NCBI RefSeq assembly: GCF_002288925.2
Contig: NW_022097999.1
Span: 13,428,654-13,492,653 of the forward strand
Length of the DNA stretch: 64,000 bases
From: Delphinapterus leucas
Lineage: Eukaryota; Chordata; Mammalia; Artiodactyla; Monodontidae
Reading direction: 5' to 3'
The notes below the pieces were generated by a model. The model worked only from the letters and a program-made list of their open reading frames with translations, ran no database searches and was not told the DNA's origin. The translations under genes and the position numbers were made by a program. This document shows, piece after piece, positions 1-13,080 of this stretch (the stretch's first letter is position 1; each line of letters begins with the position of its first letter).

Positions 1-364
1 GCTTGGAGCATACCATATCAGCCGTGGACTACCCATCTTCAGAATTCTTTTCCACAAAAGAGAAATAATCATCTAACTCGATCAAACCACGTTATTTTAG
101 GTTTTTCTATTGTATTCAGACAAACCTAATATAAACATAAAACATCCATGTATTTGCCCAAAAGTATAAATGAAGGGATCAAACTAACATACCAATCAGG
201 AGGCTCATTGGCCTATCCACTGATTTAGGTTAGTGCATGCTAGGCTAGCATAAAGTGTTTCCAGACATTATCCTAGCATCTGAAGAGATGTACTGTTCTC
301 TTCAATGCTGGACCATTGTTGTAAACACGGTAAGGTCTTACTGACTTTTGTGACTTGAACAGTA

Positions 365-555
365 ACATCTGTAATGCCCCTGAAAGTTTACTAAATACTT
401 TCACATACATTATCTCATTGAACCTTGCAACCAACCTAGGAGTCAGATAAGGCTGGGATTATTCTCTCCATTTTACAAATGATGAAATTGCCCAAGGTCA
501 TTCAGTTTATAAATGATAGAGCAGAAACTTGAACTTTAATCTCGTAAGTGTAAAC
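365..555 (-). repeat. MIR-like fragment
   Basis: Contains CTCCATTTTACAAATGATGAAATTGCCCAAGGTCATTCAG, cut here by description only: the antisense MIR core with moderate divergence. Confidence 0.55.
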
Positions 556-1789
556 ATAACCCACTGAATCACAGTGGATAATTCTTAGAGAAGTTCTTAG
601 AGATATTCACAAAGTTTAAAATGACCATGATTAATAATAATTAATATGAACATAAATACCTTGGAAAAACAGATCACAAGTCAATATCTTAGTATTTCAC
701 AGAACTTACATAAAGACATTTTAAAATTAATTTTTCCATTTACTAACCGAGGAAGCATTCTGTTCAATTTTAGAACTGATGACAGCACCATTTCCTTTGA
801 TCCTGCATTTTGCACTAGAGAGGAAAATGAACAAATGAGGGGCGGCACATGAAGTAAGTAAGTAGCAAAGGGGAAGCAGAACCTCTCTCTAATGGCCCCT
901 TCTCTTTGGACAGCCTAGGTCAGATTCCATCTAGTTCCACCTGTTGGTGGTATAAGCCACTTTTACAATTGCTTCCAGAAATCTCTTATCAGGAAGTTTA
1001 TACTGCTCAAATAATTCAACCCTTCAAGGAAAGGTGAAGTGACCTTTAGTCCAGCTCTTAAACAGTGAATTGATCCCAGCCCTGCATTGCCATCCCACAG
1101 AGAGGCCCCCAGGCTAACAGCCTGAGCAACAGGGTCTTGTTACATGAGCCCTGGTTTCTAATCCTTGTCTTATAGATGGCTCCATGGGGCATTATGCAAG
1201 GTATTTCACCCCCCTCCAAACTGAATTTTCCTCATTAGATTATGGGGGAGAAGGATACTCTAGAACTATTTGGAAGCCTGATTAAGCATAAGTGAACATT
1301 TTGCTTTTTTAACAGTTAATATAAATAGATATGGAGAATGAAATTACTGCATTCTCTTCTACTTCTCTGAATTTATACTTTGTCTTCCCAAAACAAAATG
1401 ACTCAGTGCAGAGACTCATTAATGGACCTAGTTTAAGGAAAATATTAAACTAAGGAGAAAGATATGAATGGTGCTAGAGAGAGAAGGAAAAGATCAAAGA
1501 AACATGACTTTCAATGTCACTTTCTTAAGAATATAAAAGCATAGAGCTGACAGTAACCTTATTAGGCCATCTAGTTTAATACGTTTTTAAAATTAGAAAT
1601 CAATATTGTTATTGCATTTTAAAACATTATTTAAACACAGAATTCCTTTATCTTAAAATAGCAAGAATTTACATATCTCTATGGTCCCTTCTCATTTTCA
1701 CCAAAATCCATAGGTTTATATTTGAGTTCTACTTTTTAAAAAAAATTTGTACATGCTTTTTTTTGAAAGCTCAAAAAAAATCACCAACT

Positions 1790-2240
1790 TGTTCGTGTAC
1801 TTTTAGTTTTATTATTTAATTCTATTTTATATTTTCTTTGGTTTGCTACTTTGCTCCTTTTCTAAATTCTTTAAGCTTAATTACCTTTTTATTTCTTATT
1901 AATTTATAACAATAATTTTTCCTCAAAGTATTGCTTTTTGCCCATAGATTTTAATTGTGCTGGGATCAAAAAATAGTTTATTGTTATTTCTCAAATTTAT
2001 TATCTAACATAGTTGTAAAGGAAAGTAATTTTTAAACTGTCCTTGTGGTTAGGTAACTTTTAAATTATACTTTTATTATCTCTAATTTTATTTTATTATA
2101 GCTTGAGGATGCAATATATATAATTTCTACTTTTTATTAACCAAAGACTTCTTTGTATATGATAAATGTTTGTAAAAGATCCATATATTTTTTATTTCCA
2201 AATTTTCCCCTTTAGTCTTTTCCTAAATGTTCTAATTTTA
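1790..2240 (-). mobile_element. Decayed L1 ORF2 fragment (antisense)
   Basis: AT-rich sequence whose order of motifs (for example the block around 1920-1960) resembles the complement of the mid-ORF2 region of mammalian L1. Strongly mutated, with no open frame left. Limits approximate. Confidence 0.4.
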
Positions 2241-3107
2241 CCTTATTGTTTGTACATACCACATGACTAATGTATACATACCATTTCCTTAGTGATGATA
2301 AACACTGAATATTAACTTAAGCAAAAATCATAGTTTTATTGGAAGGCTAGGAGGAAGGAAATTTAGAGGATATAAAAGCACTAAGTCCATCATAAGAAGT
2401 CATTAGATAACATCTATAACTGAAAAATCAAGGAGAGTAGTTTAAGCATGTTACTTTAAAATATGTAGAAAAATATCAAAAGACATTGGTGAAAAAATCT
2501 GTAAGTAGTCTTCTCTGAGGAGTGGGATTTAGAGGTGAGAAGTTTGGGTGGTATGGTACTATTGTGTTTTGTTAAAACTTTCATAAATCCATTTGACTGA
2601 TAAAATTCTGTAGCTAATAAAAATATACATTAAATTAAACAATTTTTGTTCTATTTGGATTTTCCCTCTTTACCCATTATTTGTAACATGTTGTTTTCCT
2701 AAAAGTTTTTCAATCATTTCATCTAATTATTACTTTGCAATAGTTTTGTATTTTTTTCTTTTAGAATTTACATAGTTGACTTTGTTCCTATTTACGTTCT
2801 TTGTTGCTTCTTTTTTCAAAGGATTTATTTATACATCCTTACTTCAAATGTCTTAATGCTGCTCAGAATTCTTATACTTGTCCCTAGTCAAGCTATCTTT
2901 CTTCCTTCCTACAGCAATGTGTTTCTTCTTTTCCTCAGCAATACAAATTTTCTTTGCTCTCTTTTATGCCTTTTACTTTTGTTTCCCTAACTCTAAGGAG
3001 ATAACCTTGAATCTTACTTCAAAGACAAACACAAGGTTAAGTGGTCAGGTAAAGAACATCAACTTTCAGCTCCATTTCTAAGCTTAACTCTGTCCTTCAC
3101 CATTTTT

Positions 3108-3456
3108 TTAAAATTTATTTATTTATTTATTGTTGGCTGCGTTGGGTCTTCGTTGCTGCGTGCGGGTTTTCTCTAACTGCGGCAAGCGGGGGCTACTCCT
3201 CGTTGTGGTGCACAGGCTTCCCACCCTGGTGGCTTCCCCCCGTTGCGGAGCACGGGCTCTAGGCGCGCGGGTTTCAGCAGTTGTGGCACGTGGGCTCGGT
3301 AGTTGCGGCACATGGGCTCTAGAGCGCAGGCTCGGTAGTTGTGGCACACGGGCTTAGTTGCTCCGCGGCATGTGGGATCCTCCAGGACCAGGGCTCGAAA
3401 CCACGTCCCCTGCATTGGCAGGCGGATTCTTAACCACTGCGCCACCACGGAAGCCC
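3108..3456 (-). mobile_element. CHR-class SINE, long type
   Basis: Complement of a tRNA-Glu-derived SINE, head at the right end (…GAAGCC) and an ATAAATAAAT-type tail at the left. Flanked by near-identical 15-bp duplications (TCCTTCACCATTTTT at 3093-3107, TCCTTTACCATTTTT at 3457-3471). Confidence 0.9.
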
Positions 3457-3524
3457 TCCTTTACCATTTTTACTTTCTGTCTGTTGTTCAAATACAATTA
3501 TTCTTTGTAGAGTCAGGGTTTCTT

Positions 3525-4048
3525 TCTTTTTCTTTTTTATTGATATATAATTGACATATATTAATTTCAGGTGTACAATATGACGATTCAATATTTGTAT
3601 ATATTGTGAAATGATCACCACAGTAAGTCTAATTAACATCCATCATCATACACAGTTACAATTTTTTTTCTTGTGATGAGAACTTGTAAGATCTACTCTC
3701 TTAGCGACTTTCAAATATACAATACAGGATTATTAACTACAGTCACCATGTTGTACATTACATCCCCAGGATTTATTTACTGTATGACTGGAAGTTTGTA
3801 CCTTTTCCCCATCTTCACCCATTTCACCCACCCTCCACCCTCCACCTCTCTGGCAATCACCAATCTTTTCTCTGTATCTATGAGTCCAGGTTTTTTAAAG
3901 ATATTAAATATTACATACATATTAGTAAGATCATATGGTATTTGTCTTTCTCTAACTTATTTCACTTAAAATAATGCCCTCAAGGTCCATCCATGTTGTT
4001 GTAAGTGGCAGGACTTCCTTCTTCTTTATTGCTGAATAATATCCTTGT
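3525..4048 (-). mobile_element. L1 3' end (antisense)
   Basis: Matches the complement of a mammalian-wide L1M-type 3' UTR (the ATTGATATATAATTGACATAT block onward). Subfamily not determined. Confidence 0.75.
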
Positions 4049-4291
4049 AGAGTTGTTTTAAAGCCATCTTAGGACCTGATTTCTCACTTGGGAATTCCTG
4101 CTAACTGCGAAAAATCTTACCTATAAGCTGCTTTCAAATGTAATAAAATGTTTGTCCACACTAAATATAACAATAAAAGTGACATTATACTATGTTTTAT
4201 AAATGTATAATTAAACATTTACCTATAGTTTAGGGTCAATAAATATTTTATAGGTAGCAAATATTTTCAAAGATCTCAAAACAGTTTATAG

Positions 4292-4319
4292 ATTGGGCAC
4301 AATGCCTATAGTGCCCAAT
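4292..4319. repeat. Short inverted repeat
   Basis: ATTGGGCAC and GTGCCCAAT are perfect 9-bp arms around a 10-nt loop. No terminator or RNA gene context; may be chance or a remnant of a DNA transposon. Confidence 0.4.
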
Positions 4320-4364
4320 GGATAAACACAGCCCTGATTCCCACCTCCAAAAACAAGTTTGCTC

Positions 4365-4860
4365 CTCTGCCCTTGATCCTGGAATTCCCTCCCACCTCTT
4401 CTGAAAAAGCAATTCCATCATTTAATCATCTTGCTCTTCTCTTGGATCCTCTCTCTCTCCTTGGCTATGGCTCCCTTTCCTTCAGCCTATAAACATACTC
4501 AAGTCTCTCTGCCATCTAAAAACTTAAAAACAACAATAAACTCTCCCTACTCTTGCTATCACCCCCCCTCCTCCTTCCCCAATCCACCAAACTTCTGGAA
4601 ACAAATCCAGCCTACCTATTGTCTCTAATCCCTCACCCTTCCCCTTTACTCTTCAATCCAGGAAAATGTGGCATCCTCCCACACTACTCCACTGAAACTT
4701 CGCACCTAATGCCACTAACAATCTCTTCTGCAGCTCTTACCTTATTTGACCTCTGCGACAAGTGATATTACTGAACACTCCCTCCATCTTGAAACTCACT
4801 CCTCCCCCAGTTTCCGTGGCACCACATTTTCCTTGTTCTTCTAAAACTCTCACTCTCAGT
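4365..4860 (+). mobile_element. L2 LINE ORF2 fragment
   Basis: Pyrimidine-rich sequence reading, in broken frames, as L2 reverse-transcriptase C-terminal region (the HHSTET-like motif appears as HYSTETS near 4690, followed by a DL block). Ancient and non-functional. Confidence 0.6.
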
Positions 4861-5147
4861 ATAGGAAGATAAATATCTTTATTTATTGTAAAACTAGCTC
4901 TCTGGAAACAAGATTTAAGTTCCTACAATGGGTCCAACTCCCACTCAGAGAAGTTTTATTGACAGCAAAGTAAGCCCCAACACCCAGCAGCCAACACAAC
5001 AGTAGAGAACTAAAACGCTAACATTCCATGTGCTCACTAAAGTGTAGATCAGTTGGAAATGTTTACAAAGGACAGAGAAGTGTTCCAAGAGAAATGACAG
5101 GAGACATAGAGTTAAGAAAGAAAAAAATAATAAAAAGGGAGCAACCA

Positions 5148-5480
5148 TGGGCTTCCCTGGTGGCGCAGTGGTTGGGAATCCGCCTGCCAATGCAGGGGAC
5201 ACTGGTTCGAGCCCTGGTCCGGGAAGATCCCACGTGCCGCGGAGCAACTAGGCCCGTGCGCCACAACTACTGAGCCTGTGCCCTACAGCTGGAGTGCCAC
5301 ACTACTGAAGCCTGCGCACCTAGACCCTGTGCCCCGCAACAAGAGAAGCCACCGCAATGAGATGCCCATGCACCGCAACGAAGAGTAGCCCCTGTTCACC
5401 GCAACTGGAGAAAGCCTGCACAGAGCAATGAAGACCCAATGCAGCCAAAAATAAATAAAATAAATAAATTTATTTTTTAA
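5148..5480 (+). mobile_element. CHR-class SINE, long type
   Basis: Full-length copy with head GGGCTTCCCTGGTGGCGCAG, B box, and an ATAAATAAA tail. Perfect 16-bp target duplication AAAAAGGGAGCAACCA at 5132-5147 and 5481-5496, indicating a fairly young insertion. Confidence 0.95.
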
Positions 5481-5689
5481 AAAAAGGGAGCAACCAAGCT
5501 CAGTAGTAGCATAAGGCAGAAGAATGGAGAACACGGACAAGGGATAAAATACTCTGTACTTAACAGAGGTAGAGGTAGGGGAGGAAAAGTCAAACACCTA
5601 CTGATAGATCTGTGCTTCGCTTCTGAATAAGGGCAAGCACCTACTAACAATACACATACCAGGTATGGCAGGTTATTGTTTGCACACCC

Positions 5690-6130
5690 CAAAATATGTG
5701 CTCCTATTCTTCTTACACACAATTGTCTGGTTGGACTTCAATTCCCAAGCTCCTCTGCAGCTGGCAGGGGCCTTATATTAAGTCCTCACCTATGAAATGT
5801 GAGCACAAGTGATGTTTGCAACTTCTGCCTTACTTGCTTAAAAGGGGTTTGCCCTGGACTTGTTCCTTCCCCTTTTCCTTTCTATAACTGGAAATGGCTA
5901 CAATGGAGGCATCCTCAGAAACCATGGGTTTCAAATGGCTTGGCTGCCCTGCTAACCTGAAATCCCATGATGGCTTCCTAGAGCAGATCCTGCCATCCGC
6001 ATCCTGGACTCAGGTTAAGTTAGAAAGAAATAAAGTTCTCTCTTGTATGAGCCATTGCACTGGAGGGGGCAGTTGTGGTGGTGGATCTTTTTATAACAGC
6101 TGCTCAACCATCACCCTGAGATCAGTGGCA
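5690..6130 (+). repeat. Probable ancient interspersed repeat, LTR-like
   Basis: The arrangement CTCCTCTGCAGCTGGCAGGGGCC … GTGATGTTTGCAACTTC … AATAAAGTTCTCTCTTGT resembles an ancient mammalian repeat I have seen often, possibly MaLR/ERVL-type. Family assignment is tentative. The 97-codon open frame inside it (5894-6187) is not supported as a gene. Confidence 0.35.
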
Positions 6131-6654
6131 CGAAAGCACCTAAAGTACAAAACCTCAGTATACCTCAACATCTTACTGACCAAGTAGGAAACATTAGTCT
6201 GGAGAGAGGGGAGTTTTGAGCATAGGGGGAAGTTCTTATCATTAATTAATAACTATAAAGTCAGATTTAACTAACGTTGATTGAATGGCACCCAAAGCAC
6301 TAAATTTGGAACCAGAAGTACTAGTCAAATCTTAGCTCCACCTACTGCTATCTATTATATATAAACGTTGGAAATTTTACTTAAGTTCTCTGAGTCCCCG
6401 TTTCCTAGCATCCACCCTCATGAGTAAATGTCATAACACATCTACAGTACAATATAATAAATAATGTCTCAAATAATGACACCACAACATAAAGAAATGT
6501 TCAATTATGTTCTATTATACCAGAGAATCTGGGGAATATATCATATATTCTGTAGACATTTCTGTTAAAATATTAAGTTCTAATCCTTCAATCCTTGTGA
6601 ACTGAATAGGAAAGAGGGCCTTGAGAAATCAGACCTAAAAGCAAAGCAGCTAAC

Positions 6655-6825
6655 AACACAGGCTCTAGGGTCAGATAAACTTCATTCAAGCTTCACCTCC
6701 ACATTTACTAGCTTGGTGACCTTGGGCAAGTTACATAACCTAAATTTCAGTTTCCTCATGGAAAAGTGAGGATCAGGCTGGTACCTGCCTCACAAATATC
6801 TTGTAAGGACTAAATGAGATTGCTG
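6655..6825 (+). repeat. MIR element
   Basis: Core CTTGGTGACCTTGGGCAAG … CAGTTTCCTCATGG and the AATGAGATT tail match MIR. Confidence 0.8.
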
Positions 6826-7532
6826 TCCATCTCCAGTCCTCCTGTATATGAGAATGACTCCAGCTGCCATACCAAGAGCATCTATTTGAATATATTTCCC
6901 ACTTAAGACAGTATTTGGGGGGCTGGACTTACTTAGAAGTTGGAATATTACCTCTGTATTTTAAAAAATGTAAGAGAAATAATCTCTGCTAAGGAGTTAG
7001 AATTTAAATGAAATAGTGTTTCCCATTTAGTGTCATCTAATAGAAAATTAAATCTGGGAAGTGAGGTTACCCAAGTGTTACTATACTTGGAAACAACAGA
7101 TGAAATTTTAAACTTGAAAATTACATGAGGGGGTCTTCTCAGGTTTTGTTGCCTAAAACCTTATGAAAATACCAACAAAAATGGAAGCAGAGATATTAGC
7201 GATAATTTTGTCAATTAAAAAATATAATTTCTCTTCTGACGTTCTTTCTCCTCTAAAGATAGTAACCAAAGCTGGTTTTATTACTTGGCTGAGTTTAAGA
7301 ACTTTCCAGTTAGGGAACTCGATGTCAGGTCCTTCAACAATAATTATTTTCTCTTAACTACTAAGAAATATGATAAGAAAAGTTCACAATGTGAGACAAA
7401 ACAATCACTTCTTTTCCTTATGAGTTTGTTTCTTTAGAAACATGAGATCAAAACCAAATATTTACTGGAAGAACAAAGGTCAAAACAGTCTCTACCTATG
7501 TCCAGACATGGCAACAAAAATTAGCAAGACTC

Positions 7533-7876
7533 AGACTTCCCTGGTGGCGCAGTGGTTAAGAATCTGCCTGCCAATGCAGGGAACACGGGTTCGAGCACTG
7601 GTCCGGGAAGATCCCACGTGCCGCGGAGCAACTAAGCCCGTGTGCCACAACTACTGAGCCTGCACTCTAGAGCCCACGAGCCACAATTACTGAGCCCTCG
7701 TGCCACAGCTACTGAAGCCCACGCGCCTAGAGCCCATGCTCCTCAACGAGAAGCCACCTCAATGAAAAGCCCACGCCCCACAATGAAGAGGAGCCCCCGA
7801 TCACCGCAACTAGAGAAAGCTTCCACGTGCAGCAACCAAGACCCAATGCAGCCAAAATTAAATTAATTAATTAAAA
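7533..7876 (+). mobile_element. CHR-class SINE, long type
   Basis: Full-length copy with a perfect 17-bp target duplication AAAAATTAGCAAGACTC at 7516-7532 and 7877-7893. The tail is AATTAATTAATTAAAA. Confidence 0.95.
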
Positions 7877-8284
7877 AAAAATTAGCAAGACTCCAAAGAC
7901 TATTCATAGGCATAATCTGGAAAAGAAAAAAGGCAGGGCCATTCTTCCTGAAGACCTAACCTATTTTCTCCTACCTGTATATTCACTATCCTCTACCATG
8001 CCAATCCTTGAAGACAAGGCAAAAGATTGATGGCACATATAAGACTTTATAAGTTAATCATGTGTTTAAATATCAGGTTTGGTGGTCTAGAGACTATCAA
8101 GAAAGACTATCAATTTTAGGTCTCATTAAATAGTTTACTTTAAGATACTTGACATATATTAATTCATCCTCTCAACCCCCTATGAGGTAGCTTTTATCAA
8201 CTCCATGTGTTGGGGAAATTTGATGAAGGACAATAATAATGTTATTTTCTATTTACAAAATACCTTTCTTATAAAGAGCTCCAC

Positions 8285-8410
8285 ATGTTTTATCTTCTCA
8301 GTCTTCTAACATTCCTGTGAAGTAGGTGGTAATATTACCTTTTCCTTTCTTATAGGTAAAATGCTAGGACTCAAGGGGCTTAATGACTTACTCACATGGT
8401 AGCTTGTATT
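8285..8410 (-). repeat. MIR-like fragment
   Basis: Complement of MIR core (…AAGTAGGTGGTAATATTACC … GGACTCAAGGGGCTTAATGAC). Diverged. Confidence 0.5.
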
Positions 8411-10302
8411 TTATCCACTAACTAGAACATACTGCTTGGGATTAACACTAGACCATGGACTCAAGTCTGAACTGCACATAATTCAAAAGTGTCAAGCTTC
8501 TAGTTTTCTCTACAGCCATCTTTCAACACATCACATTCCAAAAATGAGTGGGGTCATGCTTGCTGTTTAAGCTCATGTGCTCACTGTTTATAAAGCTTAT
8601 TATCATTTCTCTAAATTGCACTATTTAAGTTTTGTCTAAATGCCTGAAAGCTAAATTATTTTTTGTTTACTCTCTGTGCACTAGTATTATAAATGATGTC
8701 ATCAGGAATATACAAAACTGTTAGACAAAGCTGCAGGGCCAATAAAAGCAACTCACTTGGGCAAGAGTGTGCTTCTTCTTCTCCCCCCGCCCCCTGCCCT
8801 CCTCCTTTTTTGAAGTAGGCATCACACAAAAAGATGACTCATTAAGCCCAAAAGAGTTGACTATGCCATGTAAGGGCTTCTTATGCAGCCCTCCACAAAG
8901 AGACCTGAGTGGCAGCATAAGGCCTCCTCTTCTGTGCATTTTCCTCCAGGCAGAATGTGCATTTGTGTGGCTACATACACAATTATAATCTCCCCTGAAA
9001 AGCAACTCCTTCCATATGACAGGCTGAACAGTGGCCTGAGTGCTAGCCTCATGTTGCCTGTGCAGTTAACATGCTGAAATAGCAGACACATTTAATCTCT
9101 CCTTTCTGAAAAACTAAGATAGGACAGAAGAAGCGAAGCTGGAAAGAAATCCACACAGAGAGAAAGGAAGGCAGCCCAAGCGCCCAAACTCACTTTCTCA
9201 TGGGCTGAGCTTCTTTGTGTGTTGCCTACTTACGTGTCAATTTGCAGGACTTTAGGGCATGAGAACCATGGAGCCGAGTGGTTCTGGCAGCCTCTCCATT
9301 TGACAAGCAAAGCCAGAAACATGCGGCCTTTTGGTATATTTCACATTCAAAAGTGTTATTGTTTCAAGCATGCTTATTTTAAAATATATAATTTTCCCAT
9401 TTCGTGCACATGTTGTATGTAAGTTGGCCACAGGAGGGGCTCTGCCACATGATCTTTAAAAAGAAAAAAAAAAAATGGCAATGGCTCTAATGTAGCCCCA
9501 TCCCTGCCAGATACCTCTGTTTACCGTGGGGGGCAGTGGGCTATCCCAAGTGAGAGAAGTCTGAATTTAACAAACACCTGATATGAAGGCCAGGGCACAA
9601 ACAGATTTCTGTCTTAGATTACAGAAACTGAAGCTTGTGTTTTACCACAATTACCTGTAATCTCAGGGCCAGATAATAGTATTAACAAGACCTTGAGCTA
9701 CACAATAGGACAGCTGGAAAAAGGCTCTTACTCTCTCCAAAGAACAGTGCTTTTAAAAAGCTAATTCAATGAAGAAAAAGAAAGGGCTCTGAAAGTGCCT
9801 TCTCAAACAATATTTACTTTTACTGCGTTCCTGCTAATCAAACAAAACTTAGTCACAAGCTTTTATGAAAAATACATTGGATGATTTCAGCAGTAATTAC
9901 TTTGTTTAAAGAAAGGTGCTTAAGAGAAAACATAGCTAATGGGATCTGTAATTTGGTAAGTTCAGATGTGTTTGGGAAAATCCCTCCTCTCTTTGATAAA
10001 TCATTAAAATTCTGCTCAGATAAATGTGTTTTGACTTGAAATTCCAATCATAGAATGAGCAATTTCCTAAGGCCCGTAGGGAAGTAGCGCAAGGGCATCC
10101 CAACACAGTGGACCCAGGGATTAGTTGACAAGGGTAATTCCAGTCTTAAAGCATATTACTCTGCCCAACTGAAGATGGAATCTCAAGGAGATGCCCCCAA
10201 ATTGTATAAAATTTCCTTCCTTCATAAAATATCATTTAAAAAAATGAATTAAATCTTACCGTTGTGTAACCAAAACAAAGAAAATGTGTCAACCATGAAA
10301 TT

Positions 10303-10390
10303 AAATTTACTCATTTAGCAAACATGGTATTTATGCAAATAATAGTGATCCCCAACTTTGGGACAGCATTCAGATGAAAGATTTTAATCA
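10303..10390 (+). repeat. Local duplication, copy 1
   Basis: Starts AAATTTACTCATTTAGCAAA and continues through GATCCCCAACTTT to AAGATTTTAA. Closely resembles the segment at 10793-10879. Confidence 0.7.
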
Positions 10391-10792
10391 GTCATCCTTT
10401 TTTTTGTCAATGGAAGAAGGAGAAAAAAGCTTAGTGTCTCTCACACAGTAGGAATTCAATAACTATTTGTTGAACTGGAGTCCCTTCTCTCATTTGAAAA
10501 AAAAAATTATTTTGCTACTTAAAGCAGAGTATTCATGTAACAACTGAGCACTTAACTTGGGCCAAGCACTGTGCTAGATTTTGGAGATACTGAGAGAATA
10601 AGCCTGCCCTTATGGCTTACATTCTAGTAAGAAACAGTAACAAAATATACAAATAGATAAATAAGATAATTGTGGTAAGTGCTAAGAAGGCTATAAACAG
10701 GATAATGAACTAGAGATAAGCTAATGGCTCATTTTGTCTCTTCTCATCTACTATTATTAGTTTTTAAAACTTTAATTACCTACTCAGCTTCC

Positions 10793-10879
10793 TAAATTTA
10801 CTCATTTAGCAAATGTGGTATTTATAACAAATAAAAGAGATCCCCAACTTTTAGACAGCATTTGGAGGAAAGATTTTAA
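10793..10879 (+). repeat. Local duplication, copy 2
   Basis: Same orientation as copy 1, about 490 bp downstream, with substitutions and small indels (GATCCCCAACTTTTAGACAGC against GATCCCCAACTTTGGGACAGC). Confidence 0.7.
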
Positions 10880-11065
10880 GATTATTTGAATATATAAATG
10901 ATAAGCAAAGTAAACAATTTACAGAACCTTAGAATTTAAACCCTAGAGTAACACTGACATCACCTGCAATCAGTTACCTTGGAGAAATGGGGATGGGTAA
11001 GGGTCAACAAACACCGTGCCTTAGAACTCACTTGCTCTTTTTTCTCCCCAGCAAAAACATTATTA

Positions 11066-11190
11066 GGACTTCCCTGGTGGTACCGTGGTTAAGAATCTGC
11101 CTGCCAGTGCAGGGGACACGGGTTCGAGCCCTGGTCCGGGAGGATCCCACATGCCATAGAGAAACTAAGCCCGTGCGCTACAACTACAGA
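11066..11190 (+). mobile_element. CHR-class SINE, 3'-truncated
   Basis: Head and tRNA-related part present through GTGCGCTACAACTAC, then sequence changes abruptly. The 3' part and tail are missing. Confidence 0.85.
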
Positions 11191-11397
11191 GATGGGAAAT
11201 AAGTGTCATTATAGAGCGAGTGAACTATATGTATGCAGGTGTCTTGGCAATTTCCCAGTTTTGTTGGCACTTATTAACACTGTCACTTTGTGTTACAGTC
11301 ATTTATGAATATGTCTCATCTCCCATCTTTGGCATAAGTTTCCTGTAGGGAGGAACACTTTGTATTCATGCTTTGCTTCATATAGAGAAGGTATTCA

Positions 11398-11472
11398 GGA
11401 AGAAAGAAAGAAAGGAACAATTAGGAAGAAAAGAAAGGAAGGGGAAGGGGGGAAGAAGAAAGGAAGGAGATT
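11398..11472 (+). repeat. Polypurine GAAAG/GGAAG low-complexity tract
   Basis: Imperfect (GAAA)n/(GGAA)n purine strand of about 75 nt. Confidence 0.85.
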
Positions 11473-12454
11473 GTTTAGTGAACACATTCATTACTGTTTT
11501 TAAGTGACCAGCTTTATATATTTTAAACCTAGTTTCCAAAGATTTAGGAAGTCAGCATAACATCTGTAATATTTCTTTTTCTTTCTGCAACAACCCAAGC
11601 ATTCTAAAGTCTTAACTGTATTTCTGTTGACTTATTGTAAATAGCAATGTTTCCTAGCATAGGGTTGGGTTTGGAAGATTCACTCATTATATTCAAACAA
11701 AAATAAGTTTGCTTATCAGGATTCATCCAAAAGCAAAAAAAGAAATTGTGCCTGGCAGTAAGACAAGTAAATATCATGTGCTATGATATCAGCAAATGCA
11801 AAAAAGTAAGATTAGTAACACTTAATAATCTTCAACATAGAAAGAATCATATGTCAGAACCTTTGTCAAGGCTTGAAAAAACTGTATCAACCTCATGACT
11901 GGAAGGGACTACAGTTACTGTTGGATGTTGTCTTAGTCCAGGTACTCTGAGAAGCAGACAACAAGACAGGATCAGACATGCAAGAGATATACTGAAAAGC
12001 CCATGAGGGAAAATGGGGAGGGAGCTGGAAGAAGCTGGGAGAGCTGACAGACCACAATGCAGGGTTGACCCTTGTAAAGAAGAGCGAGGGAGTGAGAGTA
12101 TTAGACTGCAGTGCAGTGGGAGTCCTCAAGCCAAAGTCACCATCAGAGGAGTCACACTTCTCATAAAAGTGGGTCTTCCCCACCCAGTCATCCGCTGGGA
12201 GCAGCCTGCGGGAAGTGTGACCTCAATGTGAACAAGGTGTTGGATTGAGAGCTGGGGTTCAGAGTTAATTACCCTCCCCTCCGCATTATAGGGGATCTGA
12301 GAGGCACAATTTCATGGCTGTCACAGATGTATTACATTTTTGTTAAAATGTAGGAGTAATAATAGCAGCTAATATTTATTGAGCACCTACCCAGGTGCTC
12401 TAGAAGGAAAGGTATCTTACTCATCTTTGTGTATCCTCTTTTTACAATGCAGAT

Positions 12455-12600
12455 ACAATGTAGCAGCCAGGCATTGCTCTAAAAGCTTACATGTATGAGG
12501 TAAGTACATTTTGCATATCAGGAAACTAAGGCACAGAGAGGTTGAGTAACTTCTTCAAGGTCACACAGCTACACAAAGTACATAGATTATTGTCATTAAA
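12455..12600 (-). repeat. MIR element
   Basis: Antisense MIR core GAAACTAAGGCACAGAGAGG … AAGGTCACACAGC. Confidence 0.8.
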
Positions 12601-12854
12601 ACTCTCCTAAATGGTTTATTTTTAGAAGTTATCTTCCTTATTGCCTGCATTTGAGAGATGAGTCCAGTGGCAAGAAGGAACTGGAATTTTACTATTCCCT
12701 GATCCATCCTGGTTCCTAGTATGCCCCCTCCTGGCAGAAATGTTAAATTAAGCCCTTGGAGTCACCTGAACTTATTCCAGAATCCATGCAACCATTATAA
12801 GCAGGTCTATGTAATAGTTGGAGCCTCATTGTTGGAGTTGCTCAAGGTATTCAT

Positions 12855-13080
12855 TGCATGGAGTTTAACAATGTGGACTCTGGAGTCAGACTGCTAGATT
12901 AGAATTCTGCCTCTAGGACTCACTAACTAGTTATTTAATACCTTTGTGCTGTAGTTTCCTCATATGTGAAATGGAGATAAAAATTGAAACTATCTTCATG
13001 TGCATTAATGTTTATAAAGCACATAAAATGTTACCTGGTACATAGTAAGTACTTAATAAGTCTCAGTTATTGCTGTTAGC
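12855..13080 (+). repeat. MIR element
   Basis: From GTGGACTCTGGAGTCAGACTG through TTTCCTCATATGTGAAATGG to ACATAGTAAGTACTTAATAA. Confidence 0.85.

Noticed and set aside
3123..3448. Several 70-90-codon frames around 3.1-3.5 kb and similar ones at 5.0-5.3, 14.4-14.7, 16.2-16.5, 49.0-49.4, 53.5-53.9 and 62.2-62.6 kb
   Set aside because: All are translations of SINE copies; the same peptides recur at each insertion.
3525..4048. 98-codon open frame at 3673-3969
   Set aside because: Lies inside an antisense L1 3' end and has no family resemblance.
5148..5230. tRNA gene suggested by A/B-box-like promoter motifs in the SINE heads
   Set aside because: The tRNA-like part is degenerate, lacks a clean cloverleaf and occurs in many dispersed copies with poly-A tails and target duplications, so it is SINE sequence.
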